64,000 bases of DNA from Martinezella lusitana. GTDB lineage: Bacteria > Pseudomonadota > Alphaproteobacteria > Rhizobiales > Rhizobiaceae. The notes under the pieces were generated by a model, which made no database searches, was not told the origin of the DNA, and saw nothing but the letters and a program-made list of their open reading frames with translations. Numbering within the stretch: position 1 is the first letter of the stretch; every line of letters begins with the position of its first letter. The DNA is taken from positions 124,001 to 188,000 of the forward strand of contig NZ_WUEY01000011.1 of the NCBI RefSeq assembly GCF_010668395.1, in the 5' to 3' direction. The translations under genes and the position numbers were made by a program. Positions 55,967-63,350 of this stretch are shown piece after piece.

Positions 55967-57909
55967 GCTGGATCATGGCACGTGTATTCCTGGCCGCCGG
56001 CATCCAGACGGAAGCGACAGCAGGGCCCGGTCAGCAACGGAAGATCGACGAGTTCGTCAAGCTTCTCGAGGACCCGGACATTCGCACATGGCTGACGGCA
56101 CGGTCACAAGCCGCCGGCGCGCCCACCGCTCCCGCAGGGCTCGCGTCCGGCGGCCTGGCGAATTGGGAAGCCACCACCCGGGCCCACATCCACGAGATTG
56201 TCTCTGCAATTCCATCGATTCCATCGGAGCTTCTTTCGGCCTCGCTGCGCGTGCGCCAGGACGCGATCAGCCATGGCTTCGCACCCGTTTTCCTGATCTT
56301 TGCCGGTCTGGTCGCGCTGGGCCTGGCCGCCGAATGGATATATCGGCGCATCCGATCCTCCACGGGAAGCCTGATGGCGCAGCTTGCCCCCATCTGCGTG
56401 TTTGCCCTGGGCATCGCAGTGGTCTTCTTCGCGGTCGAATGGCCACCTCTCGCCCGTATCGTCCTCCTTGCCTATCTCGCAGGCTTCATCGTCTTTCGCG
56501 CCGGCTCCGTGCTGGTCGGCTTTGCCGTTTCTCACCGCTCGCTGCGCCTGAGATGCCGCATCCTTCTTGCGGTCGTCATCATCGCCATCGCCAGTGCCGC
56601 TTTGGCGCAGCCACTCGAATTGCCGTCGGCCGTCGCCGATGCGATTGCGGTCGGCTTTTCGATCGTGATTCTCGCGCTCGCGATCGAGGCCATCTGGTCG
56701 TCATCGCCGCAGCGCACGAAAAATTCGAAGGCGGCCTTGACGCTCCTGCTGGTCATTGTCTGGTGCTTCTGGGCCTTCGGTCTCAAATCGCTGTTCTGGC
56801 TGGGGCTTTATGCGGTCGGACTTCCCGGGCTTCTGTCCGGGATCGGACGCGCCGCCGAACGTTTCGCCGGGAACGACACCTCCGGTATCAGGCGGGTACT
56901 CGTGGTTCGAGGCGCTCGCGCCATCGTCATCGCCGCCGCGGCCGGCTGGCTCGCCATCGTCTGGCGACTGAACCCCGAGGGGCTCGGCCACAGTAATCCG
57001 GTCGTGACGGCCATTTTCTACGGGCTCCTGAAAAGCGTCGTCATCCTCCTGCTTGCCGATCTGGCTTGGCAACTTGCGCGGAACTGGATCGATCGCACCC
57101 TGGCCGCGTCTTTGGACACATCGAGCCTCCCGCCGGCCGACGCCGCCCGCCAGGCGCGATTCCGCACCCTGTTGCCGATCCTGCGAAACGCGCTTGCCGT
57201 CATCGTGGCGGTCATGGCGGGCCTGATCGTGCTTTCCGAATTCGGCGTACAGATCGGCCCCCTGATCGCCGGCGCCGGAATATTCGGCGTCGCCCTGGGG
57301 TTCGGTTCGCAAACGCTGGTCAAGGATATCATCAGCGGCGTCTTCTATATGTTCGACGACGCATTCCGCGTGGGCGAGTATATTCAGGCCAAGAACTACA
57401 AGGGCACCGTCGAGGGCTTCAGCTTGCGCTCGGTGCGGCTGCGCCACCATCGCGGCCCCGTCTTCACCGTGCCGTTCGGCGAGCTCGGCGCGGTGCAAAA
57501 CATGAGCCGCGACTGGGTGATCGACAAGTTTCGCATTACCGTCGGGTTCGACACGGATGTGGAAAAGGCGCGCAAGCTCACGAAACAGATCGGCGCGGAG
57601 CTCACGCAGGATCCCGAACTTGGTCCCCTGTTTCTTCAACCATTGAAACTGAAGGGCGTGGAAGAGTTTGGCGATTACGGCATCGTGCTGAGCTTCGGGA
57701 TGATGACGGTGCCGGGAATGCAGACCTACATCCGCCGCAAGGCGTATCTGAAGATTCGCGAAGCTTTCAAGGCAAATGGCATCGATTTCGCCCAACCGAC
57801 CGTCAACGTCGGCGGTGACGAAAAGGCCAGCGGTGCCGCGCCGGCCTCCGCACTTGTTCGACGGAACAAGCTGGCCGCGTCCACGGAGGCCGCAAGTGAC
57901 GGTGGATGA
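55963..57909 (+). CDS. Large MscS-type mechanosensitive channel
   Basis: A 648-residue membrane protein. About ten hydrophobic segments precede the MscS core near residues 410-530, with IGPLIAGAGIFGVALGFGSQ (pore helix), TLVKDIISGVFYMFDDAFRV and the beta domain (FTVPFGELGAVQNMSRDW). The C-terminal domain follows and the tail is rich in Ala. It should gate solute release on membrane tension in the inner membrane. It begins at an ATGA overlap with the outer-membrane protein gene and ends overlapping the next gene by 14 bp. Confidence 0.9.
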   Translation: MSWIMARVFLAAGIQTEATAGPGQQRKIDEFVKLLEDPDIRTWLTARSQAAGAPTAPAGLASGGLANWEATTRAHIHEIVSAIPSIPSELLSASLRVRQDAISHGFAPVFLIFAGLVALGLAAEWIYRRIRSSTGSLMAQLAPICVFALGIAVVFFAVEWPPLARIVLLAYLAGFIVFRAGSVLVGFAVSHRSLRLRCRILLAVVIIAIASAALAQPLELPSAVADAIAVGFSIVILALAIEAIWSSSPQRTKNSKAALTLLLVIVWCFWAFGLKSLFWLGLYAVGLPGLLSGIGRAAERFAGNDTSGIRRVLVVRGARAIVIAAAAGWLAIVWRLNPEGLGHSNPVVTAIFYGLLKSVVILLLADLAWQLARNWIDRTLAASLDTSSLPPADAARQARFRTLLPILRNALAVIVAVMAGLIVLSEFGVQIGPLIAGAGIFGVALGFGSQTLVKDIISGVFYMFDDAFRVGEYIQAKNYKGTVEGFSLRSVRLRHHRGPVFTVPFGELGAVQNMSRDWVIDKFRITVGFDTDVEKARKLTKQIGAELTQDPELGPLFLQPLKLKGVEEFGDYGIVLSFGMMTVPGMQTYIRRKAYLKIREAFKANGIDFAQPTVNVGGDEKASGAAPASALVRRNKLAASTEAASDGG

Positions 57910-59035
57910 CGAAGAAAGCAGAATCCGGATCATGCATGGCGGCCCCTTCTATGAACTCATGTCATGGCTGGGACTGCGCAAACGGGGATGGCGTGCCTTG
58001 TGCCTTGCCCTGCTGGCTTGGGTCGTCCCCGTCCTGATGCTGCTATCGACCGGCGGCGCCTACCTTGCAGGCCTGTTTCTTCAGGATTGGGGCGCCTGGG
58101 CGAAGTTCCTCATCGCTCCGATACTGCTGACCCTTTCCGAAAAGCCGATCGCTTTCGCGATCGACGAATGCACGTCGCTTGTTTTTCGCGTGCCGCTACT
58201 TGCTTCCGTGTCGCGCACCGAGGGCCGCAAGGCACTCGAGCGCGCCCGAGAACGGACTGTCGCGACCATACCCGAAGCGATATGCCTGCTCCTGGCATTC
58301 GCCGCCTCCGGCGCGAATGCCGCCAGCTTCCTTGGCGGCAACGCTCCCTCGTGGGCTTCGTCTGCGGCCTCACAGACGCTTGCCGGCGTTTGGTGCCTGG
58401 CCGTCAGCAATACGATCTACTGGTTTCTCCTTTCGAGGCTGATCTGGAAGCACCTCGTCTGGGCAGCGTTTCTTTCAGACATCTCCGACTGCCGCCTGCG
58501 GCTTGTCGTAACCCATCCGGACGATCATGCGGGATTGGGCTTCCTGGGCTTCTATCCGGCAGGCTACGGCCTCTTCACGCTGGCGGTCAGCTGCGTGGCG
58601 GCGGCAGCCATTGGCCATGTCATGGAGCGCCAGCCACTGACCCCGACGCTCTTTACAATCATATGCGCCGCGTGGCTGGTCATCGTGACGCTCTATTACG
58701 TCTTGCCGCTTTTCAAGCCCGGGGCCAAGATCGTCGAGTTGAAGAAGAAAACCATTCTGCTCGCAATGGCCAAGGCGACCGACTACGAGAGGTGGAACGA
58801 GCGGACGACACTCGGCAGCAACATGTGCGACGATCTGCAGGAGGAGCAATTCGCCGAGCTTCACGATATAAAGCCGATCTGGACTGCTGCACTGAGGACA
58901 TCGGGTCTGCTGATCAACCGGAAAAACATGGTAGTGTTGCTTGTTCCTGCACTCTTGCCGCTGCTTGCCGCGGGGGCTGCCTTCCTGCCGTACTCACAGC
59001 TCGGGCCGGTGGTGAAGCGCCTGCTGCTTCTTTAG
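57896..59035 (+). CDS. Multi-pass membrane protein of unknown function
   Basis: A 379-residue protein with about seven membrane segments and a long cytosolic loop (FKPGAKIVELKKKTILLAMA). I do not recognise it. I choose the GTG at 57896 because GGAGG at 57885-57889 lies six bases before it. The frame is open further upstream into the MscS gene, which it overlaps by 14 bp. Coupling to MscS suggests a partner or regulator of the channel, which is inference. Confidence 0.78.
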   Translation: MTVDDEESRIRIMHGGPFYELMSWLGLRKRGWRALCLALLAWVVPVLMLLSTGGAYLAGLFLQDWGAWAKFLIAPILLTLSEKPIAFAIDECTSLVFRVPLLASVSRTEGRKALERARERTVATIPEAICLLLAFAASGANAASFLGGNAPSWASSAASQTLAGVWCLAVSNTIYWFLLSRLIWKHLVWAAFLSDISDCRLRLVVTHPDDHAGLGFLGFYPAGYGLFTLAVSCVAAAAIGHVMERQPLTPTLFTIICAAWLVIVTLYYVLPLFKPGAKIVELKKKTILLAMAKATDYERWNERTTLGSNMCDDLQEEQFAELHDIKPIWTAALRTSGLLINRKNMVVLLVPALLPLLAAGAAFLPYSQLGPVVKRLLLL

Positions 59036-59049
59036 AAAAGGACTGTCCC

Positions 59050-59247
59050 ATGTGGTTCCCCATCGTCGTACGTATCCCATTTGCCATTGCGGGCATCATT
59101 TCGGGCTGGTTCTTTGCCGAGGGCTCGCTCCGGTACAACGTGGTCCAACTGGCAATTTCGCTTCTGATGCTGGCTGCATCCATCGCATGCGTCATTTACG
59201 CGCCGGGATTTCTAAGACGCCTGGGCGTCAGAAAGGACAAATCCTGA
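59050..59247 (+). CDS. Small two-segment membrane protein
   Basis: A 65-residue protein starting MWFPIVVRIPFAIAGIISGW with two hydrophobic segments and a basic end (RRLGVRKDKS). It starts at the ATG at 59050 after AAAAGGA (59035-59041), 14 bp after the preceding gene. The same frame is open far upstream, but that part is only the shadow of the neighbouring gene. Its place suggests a small accessory subunit of the MscS unit. Confidence 0.65.
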   Translation: MWFPIVVRIPFAIAGIISGWFFAEGSLRYNVVQLAISLLMLAASIACVIYAPGFLRRLGVRKDKS

Positions 59248-59335
59248 GGCCTGCCCTGCCCAGCTCAACGTCGGTGCAACTTTCCGCCGCTTTCTCTCGT
59301 ACGATTCTGGATCGTAGTGCATAGAGGAAGCCGAA

Positions 59336-59596
59336 ATGTACGACATGAAATGGCAAGCGCCCATTGTCATCGTCCTGCCTTTCCCGGACGGGCCCCAGAG
59401 AATCGGCAGCGTAAGAGAGGCAGCCGATTGCCTGATGGACAGATGGCCAGAACCGGACTGCAGTTTCGAGCGTGACGAAGCGCTTCGCATCTGCCTGGAG
59501 GTCTTCGAGGGCGGCGCAAGCCCGCAGCAGGCGCGAGAGGCATTCCTGGCAGCGGCAAGGGCTGCTGGATATGTGACCACCGTTCAACCGATGTAA
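59336..59596 (+). CDS. DUF982 family protein
   Basis: An 86-residue protein with the DUF982 pattern: W near the start with a beta strand, VREAADCLMDRWP in the middle, ALRICLEVFEGG and a C-terminal FLAAARAAGY. These are small proteins abundant in rhizobia with no known function. An inverted repeat ACGAT-N5-ATCGT lies about 25 bp before the start. Confidence 0.75.
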   Translation: MYDMKWQAPIVIVLPFPDGPQRIGSVREAADCLMDRWPEPDCSFERDEALRICLEVFEGGASPQQAREAFLAAARAAGYVTTVQPM

Positions 59597-59638
59597 CACG
59601 ACGTTCGAACTGCGCAGTCCGCGTGCGTTTACGGGCAC

Positions 59639-59656
59639 ATTTACCGTTGCGTACTT
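59639..59656 (+). promoter_or_regulatory. Regulon box copy 8 (toward the DUF2092 gene)
   Basis: ATTTACCGTTGCGTACTT, ending 69 bp before the ATG at 59726, with half-site CGTTTACGGG at 59626-59635 spaced as in copy 7. Confidence 0.75.
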
Positions 59657-59725
59657 CCTCAGGATGACCATGCGCGCCTAGCCTTATCTTGTCCCGGTCT
59701 ATGTGGGAGAAAGGAAGGCAAAGCG

Positions 59726-60493
59726 ATGCCGCATCTCAGATGGTCGCGCCTCATGCTTGCGACGGTGACGCTCCTCATTGCCGCCGGAGGCGTGCTCGCC
59801 CAGGAGAGGCATTCCAAGGAGCCCCGCATCGAGCCGGAATCCATTCAAGCGCTCAAGACGATGGGCGAACATCTGCAATCGCTGCAGACTTTCAGCCTGA
59901 AGGCAACGACGACCTCTGAAGTCGTCCTCGACACCGATCAGAAGCTGGAAATCGGCGGCACCGCGACTTACGAGGTAAGGCGGCCCGACCATCTGCGCAT
60001 CGATCTCACCACCGATGTCGTCCATGGTGAACTGGTCTATGACGGCAAGACGCTTGTCTATGCCTCGCCCGACCAGCATGTCTACGCTCAGGTCCCGGCC
60101 CCAGCCACCATCAAAGCGACCCTGGAAGAGGCGGCGCAGAAATATCATCTGGCTTTCCCACTGGCGGATCTCTTTTCCTGGGGAACGTCTGACGCGCCGA
60201 TCAACCTGATCCACGAGGGTTTCTTCGTCGGCCATGCCTATATCAACGGCAAGGAAACCAATCACTGGGCCTACCGGGGCCCTGATCAGGACGCCGAAAT
60301 CTGGATCGCTGCGGAAGGCAGCCCGCTTCCCCTGAAGATTTCACTGGTCGATCGGGAAGACCTCACCCGGCCGCGGATCACCTCTATCCTGGAATGGACG
60401 GAAAACGCCACGATCCCCGACGATACCTTCGTCTACACGCCGGCGGAAGGCGCACAGAAAATCAAGTTCCTGGGCGAGGGAGACAAGAAATGA
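59726..60493 (+). CDS. Exported DUF2092 protein (LolA-like fold)
   Basis: A 255-residue periplasmic protein with a signal peptide (LMLATVTLLIAAGGVLAQE). DUF2092 features are LKTMGEHLQSLQTFSLKA, YEVRRPDHLRIDL and VYTPAEGAQKIKF. The family is related to LolA-type lipid or lipoprotein carriers, so it may bind a hydrophobic ligand between membranes. GGAAGG at 59713-59718 precedes the ATG. Its stop overlaps the next start (ATGA). Confidence 0.87.
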   Translation: MPHLRWSRLMLATVTLLIAAGGVLAQERHSKEPRIEPESIQALKTMGEHLQSLQTFSLKATTTSEVVLDTDQKLEIGGTATYEVRRPDHLRIDLTTDVVHGELVYDGKTLVYASPDQHVYAQVPAPATIKATLEEAAQKYHLAFPLADLFSWGTSDAPINLIHEGFFVGHAYINGKETNHWAYRGPDQDAEIWIAAEGSPLPLKISLVDREDLTRPRITSILEWTENATIPDDTFVYTPAEGAQKIKFLGEGDKK

Positions 60494-61173
60494 AGAAGCC
60501 CGGCACGTTCCTATGCGCACTTCTCGTCACCGCCTTGGTTGCCCCGCATGTCGCCGAGGCGAGAGGCGGCTTCGGCGGCCGGGTGCCGCGCATGAATTTT
60601 GGTGGCGGCGGCTTCCACGGAGGCGTTCATCCCGGCGGCGGCAACTTTCGCGGCTTCAATGCGCCAACACATTTCCAACCCCGTTTTCATCCGGGCGGCA
60701 ATCCCCACCCGGCCCATGGACCGCGACCGGCGCCGCACCCGGCTCCTCATCCGGCCCCACAACCCGCGCCGCATCCGAACCCGTCCGGGCTTCACCCTCA
60801 TCCGCCGACGCCGACACCCCATCCAAACCCGCATCCCGGTCCACATCCCTATCCGGGGCCACATCCATATCCTGGCCCGGGCCCACACCCATATCCGGGA
60901 CCGGGGCCATTCCCTGGCCCGCATCCTGTGCCTTACGCACCACTTCCTCCGCCACCCGGTCCCTATTGGCCCGGATATTGGGGTCCCGGGCCGGCTGCCG
61001 TCTGGGGAGCAGCAACGGCTGTCGCGGTTGGATCCGTTATTGCCACGCTCCCGCCCGCATGCTCCGCGGTCGTCGTGAATGGCGTGTCCTATCAGGACTG
61101 CGGCGGGAATTGGTTCGAACCGCAATATAACGGTCATGCCGTCGTTTATGTCGCGGTCAAGGATCCCAGATAG
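60490..61173 (+). CDS. Secreted Pro/His/Gly-rich protein
   Basis: A 227-residue protein with a signal peptide (MKKPGTFLCALLVTALVAPH), a Gly-rich part with repeated GGG, a long Pro/His tract (about residues 70-165) made of HPxP and PGPHPYPG units, then a compact C-terminal domain (NGVSYQDCGGNWFEP). This last domain occurs at the ends of many small alphaproteobacterial exported proteins. The His content suggests metal binding, which is inference. It is translationally coupled to the DUF2092 gene. Confidence 0.75.
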   Translation: MKKPGTFLCALLVTALVAPHVAEARGGFGGRVPRMNFGGGGFHGGVHPGGGNFRGFNAPTHFQPRFHPGGNPHPAHGPRPAPHPAPHPAPQPAPHPNPSGLHPHPPTPTPHPNPHPGPHPYPGPHPYPGPGPHPYPGPGPFPGPHPVPYAPLPPPPGPYWPGYWGPGPAAVWGAATAVAVGSVIATLPPACSAVVVNGVSYQDCGGNWFEPQYNGHAVVYVAVKDPR

Positions 61174-61356
61174 GAACGCCCAACGCGGTGACGGCGCACA
61201 TCACCGCGGCATCGCAGCAGTTCGGCACAACGACGGACGTGACAGGTAAGCATTTACATCGATACCCATGGCAAACAGCCGGAATGTCGACAGCTATTCG
61301 ACAAGCCTGTCCGGAAGGCGCCAGATCACTGCCCCTCGGAAGCAAAGGAGATGAGG

Positions 61357-61779
61357 ATGAGGAAGACCGGCAGATTATTTTGTGGATTCTTATTGGCGGG
61401 GATGGTCTCCGCAGGCATCGCGAGAGCCGAGACAATCAGCTATGCGGATGCGGTCACGACACTGGCGAAGGATTGTGGCGCCGACATCAAGAAACTCTGC
61501 AAGGGGATCAACCTCGGCAGCGGCCGCGTTGCCGATTGCCTGAAGCAGAATGCAGCGAAGGTCTCACCGACCTGCACCGCATCTCTTTCCAATGTCACGA
61601 CCTCGATCCAGCAACGCGAGGATGCGCAGACGGCCTATGAAAAGGTTTGCGCCCATGACATGGCTCAGCATTGCCGAGGCATCAAGGGAGACGGCTACAT
61701 ACTTGCCTGCCTGATAAAGACACAGCGTCTGGTCGGCAACAAATGCAACCAGGCAATCACCGATGCGGGATGGAGATGA
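61357..61779 (+). CDS. Exported cysteine-rich repeat protein
   Basis: A 140-residue protein with a signal peptide (LFCGFLLAGMVSAGIARAE) and a pair of cysteine-rich repeats: CGADIKKLCKGINLGSGRVADCL and VCAHDMAQHCRGIKGDGYILACL, each given only as recognised units, similar to the GLG1-type Cys-rich repeat. AAAGGAG (61344-61350) supports the ATG at 61357 better than the one directly beside it at 61351. It lies 183 bp after the Pro/His-rich gene and is coupled to the OmpA-like gene. Confidence 0.8.
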   Translation: MRKTGRLFCGFLLAGMVSAGIARAETISYADAVTTLAKDCGADIKKLCKGINLGSGRVADCLKQNAAKVSPTCTASLSNVTTSIQQREDAQTAYEKVCAHDMAQHCRGIKGDGYILACLIKTQRLVGNKCNQAITDAGWR

Positions 61780-61784
61780 GACCC

Positions 61785-62363
61785 ATGAACGTCAAAGCAA
61801 GCATCATGACCGCCTTGGCATTCGCGCTGGTCATTCCAGCCTATGCGACGGCGCAGCAAGTGTCGGAACAGCGCATCGTCTCCGGCCTCGGTAAACTTAC
61901 AGGCGCAGCGCCGATCGTCGATGTCGAACTTCTGCGCCAGGAGGCTATGAGCGCCTCCGGAAAGGACATGGCCGGGCTTCCCAATTGGAGCAAGGTCGCC
62001 CACCTCCCGCAAATGGTCGTGGAAGTCGATTTCCAGAACGACTCCGTTGCGATCGAACCGGAATCCTATCGCACATTGGGGTTGATCGCCGACGCCCTCC
62101 ACCACCCGAACCTCTGGGACTACAAATTCCTGGTCGTCGGTCACACCAGTTCGACGGGAAGCGATCAGCACAACCTCGATCTCAGCCAGCAGCGCGCGGA
62201 CGCAATCAAGGAAATCCTCGCGACCACCTTCGCCGTTTCACCGGATCGCCTCTTTGCGGTCGGCGTCGGCAAGTATTTCCCCATCGCCGGCACAAAGTCG
62301 GAGGCGGCTGACAATCGCCGCGTTCAGCTCTTCAACCTCGGTCTCCTGACGCGAAAGCCTTGA
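61785..62363 (+). CDS. OmpA-family protein
   Basis: A 192-residue protein with a signal peptide (MTALAFALVIPAYATAQQ) and a C-terminal OmpA-like peptidoglycan-binding domain (about 80-188: FQNDSVAIEPESYRTL; GHTSSTGSDQHNLDLSQQRA; NRRVQLFNLG). It anchors the envelope to peptidoglycan. GGAGATGAG before the ATG at 61785 serves as ribosome site; ATGs at 61770 and 61776 are alternatives. It ends the group of envelope genes. Confidence 0.87.
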   Translation: MNVKASIMTALAFALVIPAYATAQQVSEQRIVSGLGKLTGAAPIVDVELLRQEAMSASGKDMAGLPNWSKVAHLPQMVVEVDFQNDSVAIEPESYRTLGLIADALHHPNLWDYKFLVVGHTSSTGSDQHNLDLSQQRADAIKEILATTFAVSPDRLFAVGVGKYFPIAGTKSEAADNRRVQLFNLGLLTRKP

Positions 62364-62398
62364 GAATCGAAAACAATTCCTGATTCCACTCAATCACG

Positions 62399-62438
62399 AC
62401 ATGCTCCCCGGCACGCCTGCCGTCGCCAGGGAGCATGT
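62399..62438. terminator. Hairpin between convergent OmpA-like and GntR genes
   Basis: A perfect 10-bp stem (ACATGCTCCC with GGGAGCATGT) around a 20-base loop, 35 bp after the OmpA-like stop. It may act as a bidirectional terminator. Confidence 0.55.
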
Positions 62439-62506
62439 CCATCCGCCGCTTGGGTCTCGCGGTCTCTATTTGGAAGCTTCAGCGCGACAGGGACCGCAGA
62501 TACGCT

Positions 62507-63223
62507 CTACAGCCCTTCCTCCCTGGCATATGCCGCCAGCAGGTCGCGAAAATCCTTCTCGGGCGTTGCTTTCAACAATGCGCGGGTGGTGATGGCTTCG
62601 ATATGATCGATCATCAGGGCGCGCGCCTTGTCGCGGTCTGCCTGGGCGAGGGCGACGATCAGTTCCCGGTGCTCGGAAACGGCACAGTCCGGGGAATGCG
62701 GGCGGCCGTAGAGCGACAGGATGAGCGATGACCGGGAAACGAGCTCCGTCACGTAGCGCGACAGCACGTCGTTTTCGGTAAGCGTCGCGAGCAGCACATG
62801 GAATTCGCCGGAAAGCTGGATCGAGGCGGACGCGTTGTTGACCTTTGCATTGTCCTCCGCATCGACATGGGCTTCAAGCTGGCGGATCTGCTGCGACGTC
62901 AGCTTGCCGGCCAGCGTATCCACCACCAGCGCCTCGAGCACCCGGCGCACGGCCAGGATGCTGCGGCCATCTTCGAGGCTCGGCTGAGCGACGCAGGCGC
63001 CCTTGTGCGGACGCAGCTCGATCAGGCCTTCGCCGTTGAGCCGGGCGAGCGCCTGCCGGACGATCGTCCTGCTCACGCCGAGCCGATCGCCGATCGAATC
63101 CTCAGGAAGCTTCGCCCCCGCCGCCAGAACCTGATCGAGGATCGCGCGCTTCAGGATGCGGTAGACGGCATCGGATTTGGAGACGGCAGATTTCTGATTC
63201 TTATCACTGGAATTGGGTGCCAT
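62507..63223 (-). CDS. GntR-family transcriptional regulator (FCD branch)
   Basis: A 238-residue regulator with a GntR winged helix (LPEDSIGDRLGVSRTIVRQAL, in two parts, residues about 40-60; LNGEGLIELRPHKGACVA) and a C-terminal FCD ligand domain with EFHVLLATL and SEHRELIVAL. FCD domains bind small carboxylates or related ligands with a metal. It lies behind the amidohydrolase gene on the same strand and may regulate it. Confidence 0.9.
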   Translation of the reverse strand: MAPNSSDKNQKSAVSKSDAVYRILKRAILDQVLAAGAKLPEDSIGDRLGVSRTIVRQALARLNGEGLIELRPHKGACVAQPSLEDGRSILAVRRVLEALVVDTLAGKLTSQQIRQLEAHVDAEDNAKVNNASASIQLSGEFHVLLATLTENDVLSRYVTELVSRSSLILSLYGRPHSPDCAVSEHRELIVALAQADRDKARALMIDHIEAITTRALLKATPEKDFRDLLAAYAREEGL

Positions 63224-63300
63224 GATCGTCCTGACCTAATATCCAAGAATGCAACAAAGGGAAGCTTCGCACGTCGGGGAGGCAAGACGTTCCCCCGATG

Positions 63301-63325
63301 CGAGCCGGCCGCCCTGGCCGGCTCG
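63301..63325 (-). terminator. Hairpin after the amidohydrolase gene
   Basis: A perfect 10-bp stem (CGAGCCGGCC with GGCCGGCTCG) around a five-base loop, 26 bp after the amidohydrolase stop. No T-run. Confidence 0.6.
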
Positions 63326-63350
63326 CTCGTTGCGTTGCCTGTCGGTGCGG

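Noticed and set aside
57964-59049. Upstream extension of the 65-residue membrane protein to a 427-residue protein
   Set aside because: This part overlaps the 379-residue membrane protein in another frame and is Arg-rich with no membrane pattern; only the last 65 codons have a ribosome site and hydrophobic segments.
36018-59656. Treating the 18-bp boxes as REP/BIME-type dispersed repeats
   Set aside because: They lie only before gene starts, at near-constant distance and oriented to the gene, unlike REP elements, which lie mostly between gene ends.
60700-60960. Repetitive DNA resembling a CRISPR or satellite array
   Set aside because: The repeats are codons of the Pro/His tract in a coupled reading frame; there are no uniform repeats with unique spacers.
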